Shown here piece by piece: positions 53,779-62,860 of a stretch of 64,000 nt of DNA. How positions within the stretch are numbered: position 1 is the stretch's first letter; every line of letters starts with the position of its first letter. The DNA is taken from the NCBI GenBank assembly GCA_033239125.1, contig BSWB01000001.1, forward strand, positions 116,492,916 to 116,556,915. The letters run 5' to 3'. The notes beneath the pieces are model-generated. The model was not told the DNA's origin and searched no databases. It saw nothing but the letters and a program-made list of their open reading frames with translations. Source of the DNA: Fagopyrum homotropicum (lineage: Eukaryota; Streptophyta; Magnoliopsida; Caryophyllales; Polygonaceae). The translations under genes were made by a program, and so were the position numbers.

Positions 53779-55605
53779 TGTTACGCTCAGGATGTGTGTG
53801 ATACGCAATAGGTTTTAAATTTATACTCGTTATATTTCTCCTAACTCCTAGCGAACCCGCAGTGTACGGGACGTTTGTAGTAGGGATAGTATTCCGAGGT
53901 CGAACACAAAGACTAAGGTGAGATTGATTCGATTTATTATTAAGTTTAGTGAAGACCTAGGTTAAGAAGAGAGAAAGAAATAAAGAAATGAAAATCTCAA
54001 TGTTTTTGGTTGGTTTTTAGGTGATCAATCAAGGATCAGAAATCATGCAAAGTAAACAATCAACTAAGCTAACAAATCAATGCAAACAAGCAAACTAAAA
54101 TGAGATTTAGATCAAAGAGAGAAAAGCGGATTCTAGGGGTTGGAAATTCCGATTATGGCATAGGACTCAAGCTTATCTAATCATTCCTTGGATTAACTAT
54201 GATATGTTGGGAGTGAGTGTTTCTAGATTGGGATCAATCACCGGGTAGGTCTCATGGTCCACTAGTCCGTCCCTAAGGTCTCATCACCGGGTAAGTCTCT
54301 AAGAACCCTAGGGATGGAATTCTACACAAACCGGATTGTCACCTAGGGATCTAACCTATCCTCACCGGGTAAGTCTCGAAAGGGTTAGTCCTAAACAACT
54401 ATCCTAGCACACTTAGTCCAATGGCTGCTTATGAGGCTCACCATTACCTAAGGTTTGTCATCTTTGAAATCTAAGAGTAAGAATCACCGGGTAGGTCTCT
54501 TCTAACACTTAGTTGCTAACACTAGGTCACCCTAGGGTAGATTAAACTCAACAAACACTAGGATTTCAACATTATAACAATCTAAAGCTAGATCCATCGA
54601 ACCAGGGAGAATCACGGGGTGTTCTACCAAGTCCACGGCCGTGGATTGGCAAGAACAAACCGTGGACCCTAACAGAGGCTCGTTCAAGTACACAAGCCAT
54701 CCAAAGGTAAATCTAAGTTCATCCTATCATAGTCTTAGTCATAACCAACCTTTCCTTACCCTAGAATCGCATCTATTTAGCCTACAACATGCATCATAAC
54801 AATCGAAATCATCAAACATAAAATCATAGCTTCCATTTGCAAGATAATAAAGAGAAAGAGATGAACAAGTGAAGTGAACAAACCAAGCTGAAATTTAGAT
54901 TAGAATGACTCACAACCCTTCCAAAAGAAGGTTTAAATGGTTCATACAACTCTAAGAATCGATTCCGAAATTCTTCACTACATAAGTTATCAAAGACTAG
55001 CAATGATGTGTTCTTCTTCTCCTCTCCAATGGAGCTCCTCTTCCTCCTTCAATGGTGTTTTTCTCCTTATAGAATCTTCTTGTTGAGAGAGTATTTGATT
55101 TGATGATAGTGGATAATGGAGAGCTGCTCCAAGATGCCTTCTCTCAGCAATGCAGGACCACTTTTATACTACAACCATGCTAGAGAAGGCCAAGAGATCG
55201 TGGCACAGCTGTCACAACCGTCTGGCACAAACCACGGTTGGTTCCACGGCCGTGGAAGTGCCAGTGAACCGTGGTTTGGTGCTTCAGCGTTGCCTTGGTT
55301 CATTAAGCTTTGATTTGGTGCATGGCTTGTGTTGGCAAGGCTCCTTGGGTCCTCCTTAGCCCTTAGCTTGCATTCAAACGAGTCCGAGGGTGCGTCATCT
55401 TGATGAACGATCCTCAAACGTATCGTTTAAGCTCCTAATTCTCCCAAAATACCTACAAAGCAATGCAAGAGTCCGTGTAGACGTCTATCTCGACAAATTA
55501 CATGATTTAAGTGCAAACATCATGAACTAGTGCTAGATCATGCATGAATGAGTGAGAATTGTATCTAAATGATTACCTAAACCTAAGTCATAAATCGTGT
55601 TATCA
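53779..55605 (-). repeat. 5' LTR of element O
   Basis: 1827 bp, near-identical to 37722-39549, with the same palindrome clusters at 54631-54667 and around 55242-55257. Confidence 0.93.
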
Positions 55606-55610
55606 CAACT

Positions 55611-56421
55611 CTTGCAATTGGAGCTTCCGGAATTCTCCCACATCTTCTATTTTCATGTTGCACTTCTTTACCGCCCACCAAGCTTTGTGCTCTAACTCCA
55701 CCGGTAGGTGGCAAGCTTTCCCAAACACGAGCCTAAAAGGGGACATTCCGATGGGAGTTTTGTAGGCTGTCCGATATGCCCATAGGGCGTCATTTAGCCT
55801 TGCACTCCAATCCTTCCGCCCGGAAGAAACCGTCTTTTCAAGGATGGTCTTTATTTCCCGGTTGGACACCTCAGCTTGGCCGTTTGTTTGTGGATGATAA
55901 GTTGTTGATACTCTTTGATGAACATGGTACTTCGTAAGGAGAGTCGTGATCGTCTTGTTGCAAAAATGGGTACCCCTATCATTGATTAAGGCTTTTGGGA
56001 TTCCAAATCTTTCAAAGATATTTTCCTTCAGAAAAGCTGCAACTACTTTTGAATCATCAGTTTTGGTGGCCTTTGCTTCCACCCACTTGAAAACATAGTC
56101 CATCGCGAGCAAAATATATGTGTTCCCAAATGAAGTAGGAAACGGCCCCATGAAATCAATTCCCCAAACATCGAATATTTCACAAAATATAAGAGAGGAT
56201 TGGGGCATTTCATGTCTCCTTGAAAGATTTCCTACCCTTTGGCATCTATCACACACTTTACAAAACGCAAAAGCGTCTCGAAAAATGTATGGCCAAAAGA
56301 AACCGGCATCCAAAACTTTTCTTGCAGTTTTGTTTGCTCCAAAGTGCCCTCCACATGCTTGAGAATGACAGAAAGTTAGAACAGATTGTACCTCGCTGTC
56401 CGGAATGCAACGCCTGATCAC
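55611..56421 (-). pseudogene. Element T integrase, N-terminal and core part
   Basis: H2C2 finger (CHSQACGGH...CDRCQRVG), WGIDFMGPFP, ALINDRGTHF and HPQTNGQAEVSNRE give the catalytic D, D, E set. The frame runs to the element O insertion at 55610 and resumes at 37716. A break near 56470 separates it from the RNase H frame. Confidence 0.9.
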
Positions 56422-56469
56422 CTGGTCACTATAATGCTTGCAAAGGTAAGGATCGTCCCAAACGTTGTG

Positions 56470-58347
56470 TCAAGCTTCATCTTTTACCTTCTCTCGTTGT
56501 GCCTTGGTGAAGTCTGGAGGATACTCCTTCCTGACAATGAAGTTCACAATGTCAGCAAACCAAGGCTTAAAAGATTGAAGCTTAAGACAAACCTCTGTCA
56601 ACAATTCCGCAAGGGCGCCTAGAGGGAGCCGCAAGGGCGGCTGGCCGTGGGGGCGGCTGATGTGAGGCGCGGGGGCGGTTACACAACAGAGAGTTGTGTA
56701 GAAGGTATCGTCTGGAAAACTTCCGGCTATCTCTCTTTTTTCTGGATCTTCCTCTTCTTGCACTAGTCTACTCAGATGATCAGCCACCGGGTTCTCAGCT
56801 CCCTTCTTGTCCCTTATCTCTAGGTTAAACTCGCTTAGAAGAAGCACCCAACGGATCAATCGTGGCTTTGCCTCCTTCTTTGCCATGAGGTACCTAAGAG
56901 CTGCATGGTCCATGAAGATAATTACCTTTACCCCAAGTAGGTACTGCCGGAATTTCTCAAGGACAAAAACTACCGCTAACATCTCCTTCTCGGTGGTAGA
57001 GTAATTCCTTTGTGCTCCATTGAGTGTCATAGATGCATAATGGATCACATGGGAGGCCCGTCTGTCTTTTTGTCCTAAGACAACTCCGACGGCGTAGTCA
57101 CTAGTGTCATACATGATTTCAAAAGGTTTCTCCCAATCCGAAGAACGGATGATCGGTGCGGTGGTAAGACATGCCTTCAAAGTGTCGAAAGACTTCTTGC
57201 AATCCTTATCCACTAGGATGGTGACATCTTTCTTGAGTAATTCACACAGGGGTGCTGAGATCTTTGAGAAATCTTTGATGAACAGTCGGTAAAAACCTGC
57301 ATGACCAAGAAAAGATCGGATTTCCCGAACATTAGTAGGATAAGGTAAATTTTGAATAACATCAACCTTTGCCTTATCTACCTCTATCCCTTTTGAGGAT
57401 ATTACATGTCCTAGCACAATTCCTTGTTCGACCATGAAATGACATTTTTCCGAATTAAGAACTAAATTGGTTTCAACACATTTTTCAAGAACAAGTTTTA
57501 AATGCCTTAAACATGCGTCAAAACTGTCTCCATGGACGGTAAAATCATCCATGAAGACTTCAATGAAATTTTCTATGTATTCGGAGAAAATACTTATCAT
57601 GCACCGTTGGAAAGTGCCCGGTGCGTTGCAAAGTCCAAAGGGCATTCTGTGATATGCAATTGTGCCAAATGGGCAAGTGAACGTCATCTTCTCTTGATCT
57701 TCTGGTGCGATGGCTATTTGGAAATAGCCCGAATATCCATCCAGGAAACAGTAGTATTGATTACCTGCAAGACGTTCCAATATTTGATCAATAAAAGGTA
57801 ATGGGAAATGGTCTTTTCGTGTTACCTTATTGAGCTTGCGGTAGTCAATGCAAATTCTCCATCCGGTTTGTGTTTTGCTTGGGACCATCTCTCCATGTTG
57901 ATTTTCCACCAAGGTGATGCCTCCCTTCTTTGGAACTACTTGGGTTGGACTAACCCAAGTGCTATCCGAGATAGGAAAGATCATGTCCGCTTGGAGGAGC
58001 TTCAACACTTCCTTTTTGACCACATCCATCATTGGTGGGTTCAACCTCCTTTGAGGTTGCCTAGAGGGCTTGGCTTCGTCCTCAAGTAAAATCCTATGCA
58101 TCCAAGTGGAAGGACTTATCCCTTTTATGTCCGCAATAGTCCATCCAAGGGCCGTCTTGTGCTCCTTTAGTACGTTCACCAACTTATCTTCTTGTCCGGT
58201 GGTCAACTTGTTGGAGATAATCACCGGCAAGGTATTGTGTGCTCCAAGGAAAACGTACTTGAGGTATGACGGAAGGTCCTTCAATTCTATTTCAGGTGCA
58301 CTATGGACGGAACAAGCTTCTCGCTTGGGGTTTGTAAAGTGGGCCAA
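56470..58347 (-). CDS. Element T reverse transcriptase and RNase H (625 aa)
   Basis: RT: KKEVLKLLQADMIFPISDSTWVSP, WRICIDYRKLN, CFLDGYSGYFQIAI and FMDDFTVHG (active site FMDD). RNase H: YDTSDYAVGVVLGQ, STTEKEMLAVV, FMDHAALRYL and ADHLSRL. Between RNase H and integrase (56600-56690) the protein has an Ala/Pro/Leu-rich insert (PPLRLPLGALA) encoded by GC-rich hairpin units, absent from the homologous part of element O. The frame is offset from the upstream protease at about 58301-58347. Confidence 0.93.
   Translation of the reverse strand: MAHFTNPKREACSVHSAPEIELKDLPSYLKYVFLGAHNTLPVIISNKLTTGQEDKLVNVLKEHKTALGWTIADIKGISPSTWMHRILLEDEAKPSRQPQRRLNPPMMDVVKKEVLKLLQADMIFPISDSTWVSPTQVVPKKGGITLVENQHGEMVPSKTQTGWRICIDYRKLNKVTRKDHFPLPFIDQILERLAGNQYYCFLDGYSGYFQIAIAPEDQEKMTFTCPFGTIAYHRMPFGLCNAPGTFQRCMISIFSEYIENFIEVFMDDFTVHGDSFDACLRHLKLVLEKCVETNLVLNSEKCHFMVEQGIVLGHVISSKGIEVDKAKVDVIQNLPYPTNVREIRSFLGHAGFYRLFIKDFSKISAPLCELLKKDVTILVDKDCKKSFDTLKACLTTAPIIRSSDWEKPFEIMYDTSDYAVGVVLGQKDRRASHVIHYASMTLNGAQRNYSTTEKEMLAVVFVLEKFRQYLLGVKVIIFMDHAALRYLMAKKEAKPRLIRWVLLLSEFNLEIRDKKGAENPVADHLSRLVQEEEDPEKREIAGSFPDDTFYTTLCCVTAPAPHISRPHGQPPLRLPLGALAELLTEVCLKLQSFKPWFADIVNFIVRKEYPPDFTKAQREKVKDEA
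56605..56690 (-). repeat. Hairpin units inside the pol coding linker of element T
   Basis: Four units (gcaagggcgc, gcaagggcgg, gtgggggcgg, gcgggggcgg). AGCCGC/GCGGCT around AAGG at 56627-56642 is perfect. They keep the pol frame open and lie exactly in the RNase H-integrase linker. Confidence 0.88.
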
Positions 58348-59761
58348 TGGTCAAATTGGAGATAGGTAGCCTTTTATGCCCATCTAATTGGGCTAGGACT
58401 TCTTTCATGCTAGACGTTATCACATAATCTGATTTGAAACCATCAATGTCATGCTCAATCACTTTCCTTAATTCATCCATGTCAGAGTGATCAAAAACAT
58501 CTTGCGCAAAAGGTTCAACAATGTCAATAGCACATAAAGAATGATCATCACTAGGAAATCTCATTGCATCATAGATGTCAAATTCCACTACTTCTCCATC
58601 AAACTCCATGGTCAATTTACCACTAACAAAATCAATTTTAGTCCTAGCCGTTTTCAGAAATGGCCTACCTAACAGAATGGGTGCAGCATGCGAATCATTT
58701 TCCATATCCATTACAAAGAAATCAACAGGAAAAATTAGGTTGTCTACCATTACTAATACATCTTCAATTATCCCTTTCGGGTACACATTAGATTTATCAA
58801 CAAGTTGTACTACAATCCTAGTTTCCATTAGTGGGCCAAGGCCAAGTGATTTGTAAATCGAATATGGCAAGACATTAATAGAAGCACCGAGATCAAGCAT
58901 TGCTTTGTCAAAGCGGGTTTCCCCTATAACACAAGGAATGCTTACCATGCCCGGATCGCCGCACTTCTTGGGCATTCTCCGTTGGAAAACTGCCGATACA
59001 TGTTCACTCACTTGCACTTTTTGTTTCCCCTTTAGCTTTTGATTCCTCTTGATAGTGCAAAGTTCCTTCAAAAAACGAGCATACTTAAGGATACTTTTCA
59101 CCAACTTAAGGAGGGGAATGTTTACCTCGCATTTAGAGAAAGTCTCAAAGAGGTCCTTGTCCTCTATGATTCTTCGCTCCTTCAATGCTTCAGGAAAAGG
59201 AGCCTGTGGCTTCTCGGAGTATAGTGGCGGAAAGTTAGGCCGGACATAGGTATCCTTTTCAACAGGACCTTCTGTTGTATTTTCCGTAGGGGCGCCAGCT
59301 TGAAGGCGTAGGGGCGGCTCGGGGGTTGTCACCGTAGGGGCAGCCAGCCGTAGGGGCGTCGTTCCTTCTCTGTTGGGCGCAGCTGCAGCCGCAGGGGCGG
59401 TTGTGGGTGCGGAAGAAATGACAGAAGGTTTGCTTTGTGATTCTTTTGTTGGTTCTTGTTGGATTTGCTTCCCGCTCCTTAATGTTAGGGCAATAACATT
59501 CTCCTTGGGGTTTATAAACGTCTGGGAAGGCAATCCTCCGGAAAGCCTTGATTCGGTCCTTGAAATAGCTTCCGCCATTTGACTAACCTGTTGCTCAAGG
59601 TTCTTGATGCTAGATTCTGTTGTTTGGACATGAGTAGCAAAGTGTTTAGTCAAAACCTGCAACATATCTTCAGTTGACTGATACTTACCTTGGCGGGGTT
59701 GTTGTTGTTGGTTTTGTTGATCCCTCCAACGAAAATTCTGTTGGTCACGCCAATTTGGCAT
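58301..59761 (-). CDS. Element T gag C-terminus and protease (486 aa)
   Basis: Gln-rich N-terminus (MPNWRDQQNFRWRDQQ), then an Ala/Pro/Thr-rich linker encoded by hairpin units, then a PNFPPLYSEKPQAPFPEAL block. The protease has DLGASINVLPYSIY (catalytic DLG) and APILLGRPFLKTART. In frame with gag (60658-59798), separated by one TAG at about 59798. Confidence 0.9.
   Translation of the reverse strand: MPNWRDQQNFRWRDQQNQQQQPRQGKYQSTEDMLQVLTKHFATHVQTTESSIKNLEQQVSQMAEAISRTESRLSGGLPSQTFINPKENVIALTLRSGKQIQQEPTKESQSKPSVISSAPTTAPAAAAAPNREGTTPLRLAAPTVTTPEPPLRLQAGAPTENTTEGPVEKDTYVRPNFPPLYSEKPQAPFPEALKERRIIEDKDLFETFSKCEVNIPLLKLVKSILKYARFLKELCTIKRNQKLKGKQKVQVSEHVSAVFQRRMPKKCGDPGMVSIPCVIGETRFDKAMLDLGASINVLPYSIYKSLGLGPLMETRIVVQLVDKSNVYPKGIIEDVLVMVDNLIFPVDFFVMDMENDSHAAPILLGRPFLKTARTKIDFVSGKLTMEFDGEVVEFDIYDAMRFPSDDHSLCAIDIVEPFAQDVFDHSDMDELRKVIEHDIDGFKSDYVITSSMKEVLAQLDGHKRLPISNLTIGPLYKPQARSLFRP
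59285..59405 (-). repeat. Hairpin units inside the gag-protease coding linker of element T
   Basis: gtaggggcg at 59285, 59308, 59334 and 59350, and gcaggggcgg at 59391-59400 in AGCCGC-AGGG-GCGGTT. Translated as PLRL/AAPT-type repeats without breaking the frame. Confidence 0.85.
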
Positions 59762-59797
59762 GAAATTTTGTGCATAGGGATCGTTCCTAGGTCTTTG

Positions 59798-60658
59798 CTA
59801 CTGTGGTTGTCCATAACCCATTGCGTTTACTTCAGCATCGTCATCTTGAACTTGTGGACACATGTCCATTGGATGATATGGATCAGCACAAACTCCACAA
59901 GCTTTGAGTTGTTGCGGTGTTCCCATAAGTGTTAGCCTCTTCACCATTTCCTTCAATTCCGCTAGCTCGGTGGAAATCTCACTCATCCCGGAACTCACAG
60001 CATGAACACCTTTCTTAGCCGGGGTCCTTCCAAAGTTCCGAGTTCCTTCCGCTAGCTCCTTTATCTTTTCCAAAGTAAGGTCAGGAGTAGATTTAAGAAT
60101 ATTACCTCCGCAAGCCGCATCGACGATCCTCCTTTCATTGTCTAGCAAACCATTGTACAAGTACAAGACTAGATCTTGAGTTGAATATCCGTGAAAAGGA
60201 CAGCTGGATCGGAGGCGTGCAAACCTTTCGAAGTACTCGTAGAGAGTTTTGGTTGCCTCTTGCTCGATGTTACTTATAGCTTTCTTCAAGCTATTTGCCT
60301 TTTTTGCTGGAAAGTATTTCTCCAAGAACGCTTTGTGAAGGTTCTCCCAAGTGTCAATACTCCCGGATGGAAGGTGGTAATACCAATCATCTACGGAATC
60401 TTTGAGTGTGAAGCCGAATACCCTCATCTTGATTTGTTCTTCCGTAATGTTGGCCGGCTTCATGCTCATACACACAGTATGGAACTTCCCAAGGTGCTTG
60501 ATGGGGTCTTCACCACTTAGCCCATGGAAGGATGGAAGCAAGTGGATGAGGCCCTTGAGCTCAAAGTTGACTCCTTCCCCTAGTGCCGGTATAGCGACCG
60601 CAAAAGGGTTTTGAGCCAAGGTGGGCTGCGTAAGTTGACGAAGAGTACGGTCAACCAT
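59798..60658 (-). CDS. Element T gag capsid (286 aa)
   Basis: Capsid domain: FHGLSGEDPIKHLGKFHTVC, FGFTLKDSVDDWYYHLP, FLEKYFPAKKANSLKK. A zinc knuckle near residues 255-268 (CGVCADPYHPMDMC, CX2CX4HX4C). Matches Athila/Tat-type retrotrans_gag and is distinct from element O gag, which lacks the knuckle. ATG at 60658 follows the 5' UTR and PBS. Confidence 0.9.
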   Translation of the reverse strand: MVDRTLRQLTQPTLAQNPFAVAIPALGEGVNFELKGLIHLLPSFHGLSGEDPIKHLGKFHTVCMSMKPANITEEQIKMRVFGFTLKDSVDDWYYHLPSGSIDTWENLHKAFLEKYFPAKKANSLKKAISNIEQEATKTLYEYFERFARLRSSCPFHGYSTQDLVLYLYNGLLDNERRIVDAACGGNILKSTPDLTLEKIKELAEGTRNFGRTPAKKGVHAVSSGMSEISTELAELKEMVKRLTLMGTPQQLKACGVCADPYHPMDMCPQVQDDDAEVNAMGYGQPQ

Positions 60659-60808
60659 CTCTTGTTGAAGTTGTTGTTGTCTTCGTTGCCGGATGTGCGT
60701 CCTCTTAATTTCTGGATCAAAAGAAGCAAAGCCAGAATTAGTAGCACAGGTTTGAACCTTTAAAATGGTTCAAACCAATAATCAATAATAACAATAAAAC
60801 ACAAAAAC

Positions 60809-60825
60809 TCCCCGGCAACGGTGCA
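60809..60825 (-). promoter_or_regulatory. Element T primer-binding site (decayed tRNA-Asp type)
   Basis: tccccggcaacggtgca matches the tRNA-Asp 3' end except for changes at its terminal CGCCA, seven bases from the LTR start at 60832. Confidence 0.8.
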
Positions 60826-60831
60826 AAAATT

Positions 60832-61908
60832 TGACCGAAGGTATTTCTATGGTCGTCTATACCCAATCAAAAGTAAATCCCGACTTAGCACTAAGAACAA
60901 GAATAGTGATTAAGTAAGGGTCAAACCCAAGAGAGTTAAGGTGTTTTAGATGCAATTATCGATTATAATAACAAGTGACACAAGGGGGGAGGGGGTTGGT
61001 TGAATTAATGCACAAAAACTTACGAAAACGATTAATGCGACAATTAAGATAAAAATGGATGAATCTACACTAGGTTGATTCTAAGCATGCAATTGCTACG
61101 TTGGTGAGTTCCTTTTACAAGTTTTCAAGTAATCTCCCATCTCGATCATATATATATGTGTTTGAGCCAACCGGCATCAACACAACTTAACAGGTTAAAG
61201 TTCCGTAAACCTACAAGAACAAATAACAAGCTAGCTTTCAAATAAAGACAAAGGGATATAAAGAGAAGATTAAAACCGTTAAACTTATCTTTATATTTGT
61301 GTTCCTTTTCCTCAAGTAATCACAACCCATTATTACTTAAAGTTGCTACTAGATTAAAGACCCGAACCCGGAACCCATTAATCCTAGTTGTTTACATGCA
61401 CTTTAGAACCTAAGGTGATCAATCTCAAGCAATAGTAAACATGGAATTTAGACAATGGAGATCAAGGAAACACAAAACATTACTGAATGAAAACTTAGAT
61501 TAAAAAGAACTTACAAACAAGGCAACAATACAGCTTCAAGTCAACCCAATGTAGCAAGGGAGTTAGCAACTCATTACAATGGAAAGCTCAAGTATAAAAT
61601 GGACTTTGTGAGGAAAAGCATCGATCATTCTAGCAATCAGCCATGGACTATTTATACTACAAAAGACACTTAATTAGGATTAAATAGCCGGCCTAAAACA
61701 ACCACCTTAAATGCCATAAAGGTGGTGTAAACAACCGGAGTAAAGCTTCTGGCGTTAAACCGCAGGGGCGGCCTTCAGGAACCGCAAGGGCGGTTTAGGA
61801 AGAATCGGTTGATCTTGTTCAGGGCCGCTGGGGCGGCTACACAATTCCGCTGGGGTGGATCTTTAATGCACTTCAACGTCTGACCTTTCGTCTTCTTGAC
61901 GTTTCTGA
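60832..61908 (-). repeat. 5' LTR of element T (cut by CACTA)
   Basis: Matches 33043-34117. The hairpin cluster starts at 61756: long-range arms TAAACCGC (61756-61763) and GCGGTTTA (61790-61797), and an inner perfect AACCGC/GCGGTT around AAGG (61780-61795). Interrupted at 61909 after gtttctga. Confidence 0.85.
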
Positions 61909-62860
61909 CACTAGTACAAAAAAGCACATTGGTTACAGTACATTTAACACGGTTCCGTGTTTTTGCATGGTAAATATGCAAATTCACCATTTTTACCACG
62001 ATTGTCCAAAAATCCGTGTTAAAAATACTTATAATTTACCTCCGCTAACCGATTAACCGTGTTAAATTTATAGAATCACCCATTTTAAAACAGTTACCTT
62101 GCGAACCGTGTTAAAATCTTTGTTATAATATAACGGTTACATGTAACCGTGTTAAACTTGTGTATCATTTATCACGGTTCTCTTCGAAACCGTAGTAAAA
62201 ATATTTACATTTTACCACGGTTACCCTCCGAACCGTGTCAATCTTGTGTATCATTTATCACGGTTCTCTTCGAAACCGTAGTAAAAATGTTTACACTTTA
62301 CCACGGTTACCCTCCAAACCGTGTTAAATTAGCGTATGAACACAATTTACCACGTTTTTCAATTAACCGTGTTAAATATTATATAAAAAATACTTATAGT
62401 TTACCTCGGTTCACCGAATAAACGTGGTAAATTTATAGAATCACCCCGTTTAACACGGTTACCCTGCGAACCGTGTTAAAATTTTTGTTATAATATAAGG
62501 GTTGCTTGTAACCGTGTAAAACTTGTGTATCATTTATCACGATTCTCTTTGAAACCATAGTAAAAATATTTACAATTTATCACGGTTACCCTCTAAACCG
62601 TGTTAAATAAGCATATGACCACAATTTACCACGTCTTTCAATCAACCGTGTTAAATATTATTTATAAAATAATTTGGAAATTTTTTAGTAAGCGCGAGAT
62701 TTGCCGGAAATTTAAAAAAATTTCATTAAACCCGTGTTAAAAAGCACTGATCAACTGTGTTAAAGATAGGATATTCCGTACGTATATATATCTTCTACTT
62801 GACTTAAAAATTAGATCTAGCGAGTCTTTCAATCAACCGTGTTAAATATTATCACTTAAC
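61909..62860 (+). mobile_element. CACTA (En/Spm) transposon terminus and subterminal repeats
   Basis: Starts CACTAGTACAAAAAAGC, a plant CACTA terminal inverted repeat, inserted in the T LTR: the unfilled site is present at 34110-34115, continuing tgtcaagccgcc. The next ~900 bp are full of TTTAACACGGTT / AACCGTGTTAAA subterminal words, often as inverted pairs, e.g. perfect 12-bp arms at 62449-62480 around accctgcg. An ~85-bp unit is tandemly repeated at about 62157-62320 and again near 62519. Such repeats bind the element's own TNPA-type protein in En/Spm. The other end is outside the window. Confidence 0.85.

Larger units (their letters stand above)
37722..55605 (-). mobile_element. Element O: Athila-like Ty3/gypsy with 1.83-kb LTRs
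   Basis: LTRs 37722-39549 (3') and 53779-55605 (5'), nearly identical by eye, with a perfect 5-bp duplication CAACT at 37717-37721 and 55606-55610. LTR ends in sense TGATAACACG...GAGCGTAACA. Asp-type PBS at 53755-53772. The internal region encodes gag-protease, RT-RNase H and integrase. It is split by element N in its 5' UTR. One frameshift (44301-44337) and one nonsense codon (42970) are visible. No Athila-type third ORF is present between pol and the PPT. Confidence 0.93.
33043..61908 (-). mobile_element. Element T: Athila-like Ty3/gypsy, split by nested insertions
   Basis: 3' LTR 33043-34558, internal sequence 34559-37721 and 55611-60831, 5' LTR from 60832, itself interrupted at 61909. 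Sense order: PBS (Asp type), gag, protease, RT, RNase H, integrase, pol stop (37435), leader, Athila-type ORF, polypurine tract, LTR. The integrase frame is interrupted by element O (TSD CAACT). It is inserted in the second chromovirus copy after agatg (33038-33042); the matching flank should lie beyond the window. Confidence 0.85.
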
